From: Deltaproteobacteria bacterium
GTDB taxonomy: Bacteria; Desulfobacterota; Binatia; UBA9968; CAXXLF01
Direction of reading: 5' to 3'
Assembly (NCBI GenBank): GCA_022571535.1
Contig: JACZXR010000130.1
Span: 1 to 6,853 of the forward strand
Length of the DNA: 6,853 nt
The notes under the pieces are model-generated. The model was not told the origin of the DNA. It saw only the letters and a program-made list of their open reading frames with translations, and did no database searches. The number at the start of each line of letters is the position of its first letter. The first letter of the stretch is position 1. Shown in pieces: positions 5,140 to 6,853 of this stretch. Position numbers and translations under genes: made by a program.

Positions 5140-5153
5140 CAAGGCCTTGGCCT

Positions 5154-5181
5154 AGTATATATTTGAAGAGCCAAAATGCAA
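5154..5181 (-). promoter_or_regulatory. Candidate leftward promoter (dehydrogenase-lyase operon)
   Basis: Minus strand TTGCAT (5181-5176), 16-nt spacer, TATACT (5159-5154). The -10 box is good (5 of 6) and the -35 box weak (3 of 6), as expected for an activator-dependent promoter. Confidence 0.45.
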
Positions 5182-5194
5182 AATTGGGATTTGC
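5178..5194. promoter_or_regulatory. Candidate operator dyad between divergent promoters
   Basis: GCAAA-N7-TTTGC, a perfect 5+5 dyad of 17 bp fitting the T-N11-A style of LysR-type boxes. It overlaps the leftward -35 box and lies just upstream of the rightward -35 box, so one bound regulator could serve both operons. No regulator gene is in the window. Confidence 0.4.
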
Positions 5195-5199
5195 CTGCT

Positions 5200-5227
5200 T
5201 TGCACTTTTCCCACGGCATTGTATGAT
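5200..5227 (+). promoter_or_regulatory. Candidate rightward promoter (MaoC-CoA-transferase operon)
   Basis: TTGCAC (5200-5205), 16-nt spacer, TATGAT (5222-5227, 5 of 6). The leader is short and carries GGGAGGAAAGGAAG before the ATG at 5256. Confidence 0.45.
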
Positions 5228-5255
5228 ACAGCAAACCAATCGGGAGGAAAGGAAG

Positions 5256-5765
5256 ATGGCCGTCAAGCCTGGCTGGGAAGGCAGATACTTTGAGGACTTT
5301 GAAATAGGGGATATCTACCGCTGCCGCCTCGGCCGCACTATCACAGAGGCAGACAACATCTCGTTCACGCTGCTTACCAACAACACAAACCAGATCCACT
5401 TTAACAGCGAATACGCCAAGCGAACGGAATTCGGAAGGTGCCTGGTCAACAGCGCACTCACACTGGCCATCGTGGCAGGTTTGGGAGTCGCGGACGTCAG
5501 CGAGAATGGCTTTGCCCTCGGCTGGGACGAGATCAAACTGCCCAACCCCCTCTTTGCTGGCGACACGATTTACTCCGAGTCCGAAGTGCTGGAGAAGCGC
5601 GAGTCGAGGTCAAAGCCCCAATGGGGGATCGTCAAAGTCCGCACCCGTGGCATCAAGCAAGACGGCACAGTGGTCATTGATTATACGCGCAGCGTCATGG
5701 TGTGGAAGCGAGCCCACGCCCCTAAGCGAGACCTCTTCCCTGAGATCAAGGATGAGGCTAAGTAA
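5256..5765 (+). CDS. MaoC-like (R)-enoyl-CoA hydratase/dehydratase, single hotdog domain
   Basis: 169 residues. The start is the ATG at 5256 behind GGGAGGAAAGGAAG; the 46 codons open upstream run through the promoter and are not family-like. The N-terminus YFEDFEIGDIYRCRLGRTIT (11-30) is the standard MaoC entry. The hydratase motif region is SFTLLTNNTNQIHFNSEYA (36-54), then FGRCLVNSALTLAIVAGLGV (59-78), the LGWDEIKLPNPLFAGDTI strand (88-105) and SVMVWKR at the end of the hotdog. The family hydrates 2-enoyl-CoA using Asp and His in S-G-D-x-N-P-x-H. Here His48 and Asn45 are kept but the Asp position is Asn43. Related hydratases act on mesaconyl-CoA or itaconyl-CoA; some are double-hotdog proteins of about 280-350 residues, whereas this has one domain and would need to dimerise. 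The CoA-transferase gene follows after 24 nt, probably in one operon. Confidence 0.88.
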   Translation: MAVKPGWEGRYFEDFEIGDIYRCRLGRTITEADNISFTLLTNNTNQIHFNSEYAKRTEFGRCLVNSALTLAIVAGLGVADVSENGFALGWDEIKLPNPLFAGDTIYSESEVLEKRESRSKPQWGIVKVRTRGIKQDGTVVIDYTRSVMVWKRAHAPKRDLFPEIKDEAK

Positions 5766-5789
5766 CTGCCTGAGGGTGTAGTCGCAAGA

Positions 5790-6853
5790 ATGAAGGCAAA
5801 GAACTCATCCCAATCTTCCAAACCTCTGGCCCTAGAAGGGATTCGGGTGGTTGCCTTCGAACAGGTCCTGTCCGGCCCGTTCTGCACCAGCATCCTTTCG
5901 GACATGGGGGCAGAGGTTATCAAGATCGAGCGGCCGGGGATAGGAGACGTGATCCGATCCTGGGACACAGCCGTTCGGGGGCTCTCCTCCGGGTTTGTGT
6001 GGCTCAACCGGAACAAACGAAGCCTGACCATAGACGTTAAAAAAGACCCTGGACAAGAGGTTGTCCATCGCTTGGTCCGGAAGGCCGATGTCTTCTTTGA
6101 GAACTACGCCCCCGGGGTGGCCGGACGAGTGGGCCTTGGCTACGAGCAACTCGAGGCCTTAAATCCCCGGCTCGTTTTCTGCTCCATTTCCGGGTATGGC
6201 CAGGACGGCCCCTACCGCGACGTAAAGGCCTACGATCTGCTGATTCAGGGAGAAGGTGGGATCATAGCTTCAACAGGATACCCCGATCGACCAGCCAAGG
6301 CCGGCATCGCTATCGCCGATATTGCTTCAGGGATGTATGCAGCCTTGGCCATCGTGCTAGCCATCTACCAGCGGGAAAAAACCGGACAGGGTCAGCAGGT
6401 TGACATCTCGATGTTCGAGTCCATTCTTTCATGGCTAGGATATTTTCCCCACCATTACTGGCATCGAGGGGAAGAACCGGCCCGTGTCGGTATGCGACAC
6501 CTCTATGTGACTCCCTACGGCCCTTACATGGCAGGCGACAACGAGTATGTAAATCTTGCCGTGACCAGCACCCGCGACTGGGAGGTCTTTTGCCGCAAGG
6601 TGATTGAACGTCCGGAACTACTGGAGGATCGGCGATTTTCCACTGTGGAGACGAGACGAGAAAACCGAGATGTTCTCGAGGGGATGATCGAAGAGATTTT
6701 CTTGCAAAAAAACCACGATGAGTGGCTGGAACGTCTCAGCCAAGCTGAACTGCCGCACGGAAAGATCAGGGGCATCGCCCAAGTTCTCGCCCACCCCCAG
6801 GTTATCGCCCGGCAGATGATCCGTGAAGTCGAGTCACCGGTAGGACGCGTCCC
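5790..6853 (+). CDS. Class III CoA-transferase (CaiB/BaiF family), 3' end cut by the window
   Basis: ATG at 5790, 11 nt after TGAGGGTG, open for 354 codons to the end of the window with no stop. The family usually has about 380-410 residues, so perhaps 30-50 are missing. Motifs: LALEGIRVVAFEQVLSGPFC (13-32), LSDMGAEVIKIERPG (36-50) for CoA binding, FVWLNRNKRSLTIDVK (69-84), DVFFENYAPG (100-109), SISGYGQDGPYR (132-143), YDLLIQGEGGIIASTG (148-163), IADIASGMYAALAIVLAIYQ (175-194) and KTGQGQQVDISMFE (197-210). D177 aligns with the catalytic Asp that forms the acyl anhydride and then the enzyme-CoA thioester. It moves CoA from a donor such as succinyl-CoA to a carboxylic acid, the activating step of a catabolic pathway. 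With the lyase and hydratase alongside, itaconate or a methyl-branched dicarboxylate is a reasonable acceptor, unproven. Confidence 0.92.
   Translation, partial: MKAKNSSQSSKPLALEGIRVVAFEQVLSGPFCTSILSDMGAEVIKIERPGIGDVIRSWDTAVRGLSSGFVWLNRNKRSLTIDVKKDPGQEVVHRLVRKADVFFENYAPGVAGRVGLGYEQLEALNPRLVFCSISGYGQDGPYRDVKAYDLLIQGEGGIIASTGYPDRPAKAGIAIADIASGMYAALAIVLAIYQREKTGQGQQVDISMFESILSWLGYFPHHYWHRGEEPARVGMRHLYVTPYGPYMAGDNEYVNLAVTSTRDWEVFCRKVIERPELLEDRRFSTVETRRENRDVLEGMIEEIFLQKNHDEWLERLSQAELPHGKIRGIAQVLAHPQVIARQMIREVESPVGRV

Noticed and set aside
5118..5255. N-terminal extension of the MaoC protein by 46 residues
   Set aside because: It would overlap the start of the opposite dehydrogenase gene and both promoters. 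The ATG at 5256 has a strong ribosome site and matches the family start.
1..6853. CRISPR array, tRNA gene, integrase or IS transposase
   Set aside because: No regularly spaced repeats, tRNA-like cloverleaf ends or transposase/integrase motifs were seen on either strand.

Overview
The window looks like a chromosomal segment of an uncultured, fairly GC-rich environmental bacterium. Its CoA-ester enzymes are ordinary bacterial ones and AGGAGG-type ribosome binding sites are clear, but nothing here fixes the taxon. It has two halves of very different character.

Left half (about 1-2920) is accessory and decayed. From the left, on the minus strand: an unrecognised 119-residue protein (45-404). Next comes an A/T-richer stretch (524-1040) with the tail of a lost DNA methyltransferase or restriction gene and a broken small gene coupled to it by an ATGA overlap. 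Then follows an intact RelE/ParE-type toxin-antitoxin pair (1102-1563) with its own promoter and a candidate terminator hairpin. Next is an 828-nt group II intron on the minus strand (1667-2494). It has lost nearly all of its reverse transcriptase: only about the first 22 RT-like codons remain. The 5' end (GTGTG), the 3' end (CCCTAC), domain V, a long domain VI helix and a perfect 6-bp EBS1-IBS1 match can all be read directly. Domain V is one nucleotide short of the canonical 34, so the intron may be inactive. It abuts, in antisense orientation, the 3' portion of a plus-strand ORF6N-domain gene (2501-2917), which is a pseudogene.

Right half (about 2999-6853) is a metabolic locus for CoA esters arranged as two divergent transcription units. 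On the minus strand an acyl-CoA dehydrogenase (3968-5128) is followed 30 nt later by a CitE-like C-C lyase of the HpcH/HpaI superfamily (2999-3937). On the plus strand a single-hotdog MaoC-like hydratase (5256-5765) is followed 24 nt later by a class III (CaiB/BaiF) CoA-transferase that runs off the window (5790-6853). The 127-nt divergent intergenic region holds candidate sigma70 promoters in both directions and a GCAAA-N7-TTTGC dyad between them, suggesting one regulator for both arms.

CoA-transferase + MaoC hydratase + CitE-like lyase + acyl-CoA dehydrogenase is the enzyme set known from itaconate degradation (activation to itaconyl-CoA, hydration to citramalyl-CoA, cleavage to pyruvate and acetyl-CoA). 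It also resembles mesaconyl-CoA / beta-methylmalyl-CoA chemistry. The pathway is inferred from gene company; the substrate cannot be read from the sequence. Two active-site points stand out: the MaoC protein has Asn where the family has its catalytic Asp, and the dehydrogenase lacks the usual C-terminal catalytic Glu but has one at the isovaleryl-CoA-dehydrogenase position.
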